Below are positions 35,854 to 35,990 of a DNA stretch of 35,990 nt, piece by piece. The DNA is taken from positions 1 through 35,990 of the IMG/VR virus record IMGVR_UViG_3300011113_000181, one strand, 5' to 3'. How positions within the stretch are numbered: position 1 is the stretch's first letter; each line of letters starts with the position of its first letter. Position numbers and translations under genes: made by a program. This stretch comes from a virus. The notes under the pieces were generated by a model. The model ran no database searches. It was given only the letters and a program-made list of their open reading frames with translations, and was not told the DNA's origin.

Positions 35854-35990
35854 TACACTATCTCCACATCAGTATTGTAATTAGTAAAACCGTTTTCTTT
35901 GACAACTGTTAAAATATTGTTAACTCGACCAGCTAGCTCATCCTTATGTGATACTAGCCAAACACTTTTATTGCTTTCGCGACTCATTTT
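35853..35990 (-). CDS. gp46: C-terminal fragment of gp46-like recombination nuclease ATPase subunit (start outside window)
   Basis: The last 45 codons of a gene that enters from the right edge: visible residues include SRESNKSVWLVSHKDELAGR and ILTVVKENGFTNYNTDVEIV, then TAA. The VWLVSHKDEL string followed by a KENGF tail is the C-terminal end of T4 gp46, the SbcC/Rad50-like ATPase partner of gp47 in the recombination/replication nuclease. The stop overlaps the start of the downstream radical SAM gene by one base. Only this small portion can be seen, so completeness cannot be judged. Confidence 0.75.
   Translation of the reverse strand, partial: KMSRESNKSVWLVSHKDELAGRVNNILTVVKENGFTNYNTDVEIV

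Overview
The window is part of a T4-like myovirus genome (a large tailed phage of the marine/freshwater T4 superfamily), not a bacterial chromosome. The strongest evidence is the syntenic head module portal gp20, prohead core protein, prohead protease gp21, scaffold gp22 and major capsid protein gp23, all on the minus strand, plus a gp26-type baseplate hub protein, the C-terminal tail of a gp46-type recombination nuclease subunit and a SegE-type GIY-YIG endonuclease. The tail-fibre-like proteins have N-termini and repeats of the kind seen in cyanophage and pelagiphage virion proteins. The host cannot be read from this window.

Layout, left to right. (1) Positions 1-21070, all minus strand: about 21 kb of virion, adhesin and tail-fibre genes. 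Three contain long Gly-Pro-Gln collagen-like tracts (a 5'-complete gene truncated by the left edge, the 917-aa gene at 4576-7329 and the 1635-aa gene at 12828-17735). A 1509-aa repeat protein, a LamG-type lectin, a pectin-lyase-fold protein and several small structural proteins lie among them. (2) 21146-21793: a free-standing HNH homing endonuclease between the structural block and gp23, with a strong terminator just after gp23. (3) 21948-27990: head genes in T4 order. (4) 28025-30109: a tape-measure-like structural protein, divergent from (5) gp26 and a small gp51-like gene on the plus strand (30168-31234). (6) 31235-31662: a 428-bp gene-free stretch between convergent genes, full of perfect hairpins and a candidate structured RNA. 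(7) 31663-35990, minus strand: the end of gp46, then a B12-type radical SAM protein, an uncharacterised beta-rich protein, a second radical SAM protein with a SPASM-like tail, a short-chain dehydrogenase and the SegE endonuclease. The first five of these genes overlap end to start (1, 1, 17 and 4 nt), which indicates translational coupling.

How it works together: regions 1-5 encode capsid assembly (portal, core/scaffold, protease, capsid), baseplate/tail assembly and a large set of repeat-built receptor-contact proteins. Late expression is probably driven from short TAAATA-type elements found upstream of several structural genes, as expected for T4-like late promoters. Region 7 looks like an accessory enzymatic module (two radical SAM enzymes, an oxidoreductase and an unknown beta protein) hitched to the recombination gene gp46. 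Its substrate is unknown, and it and the structured intergenic region are the two best candidates for undescribed biology here.
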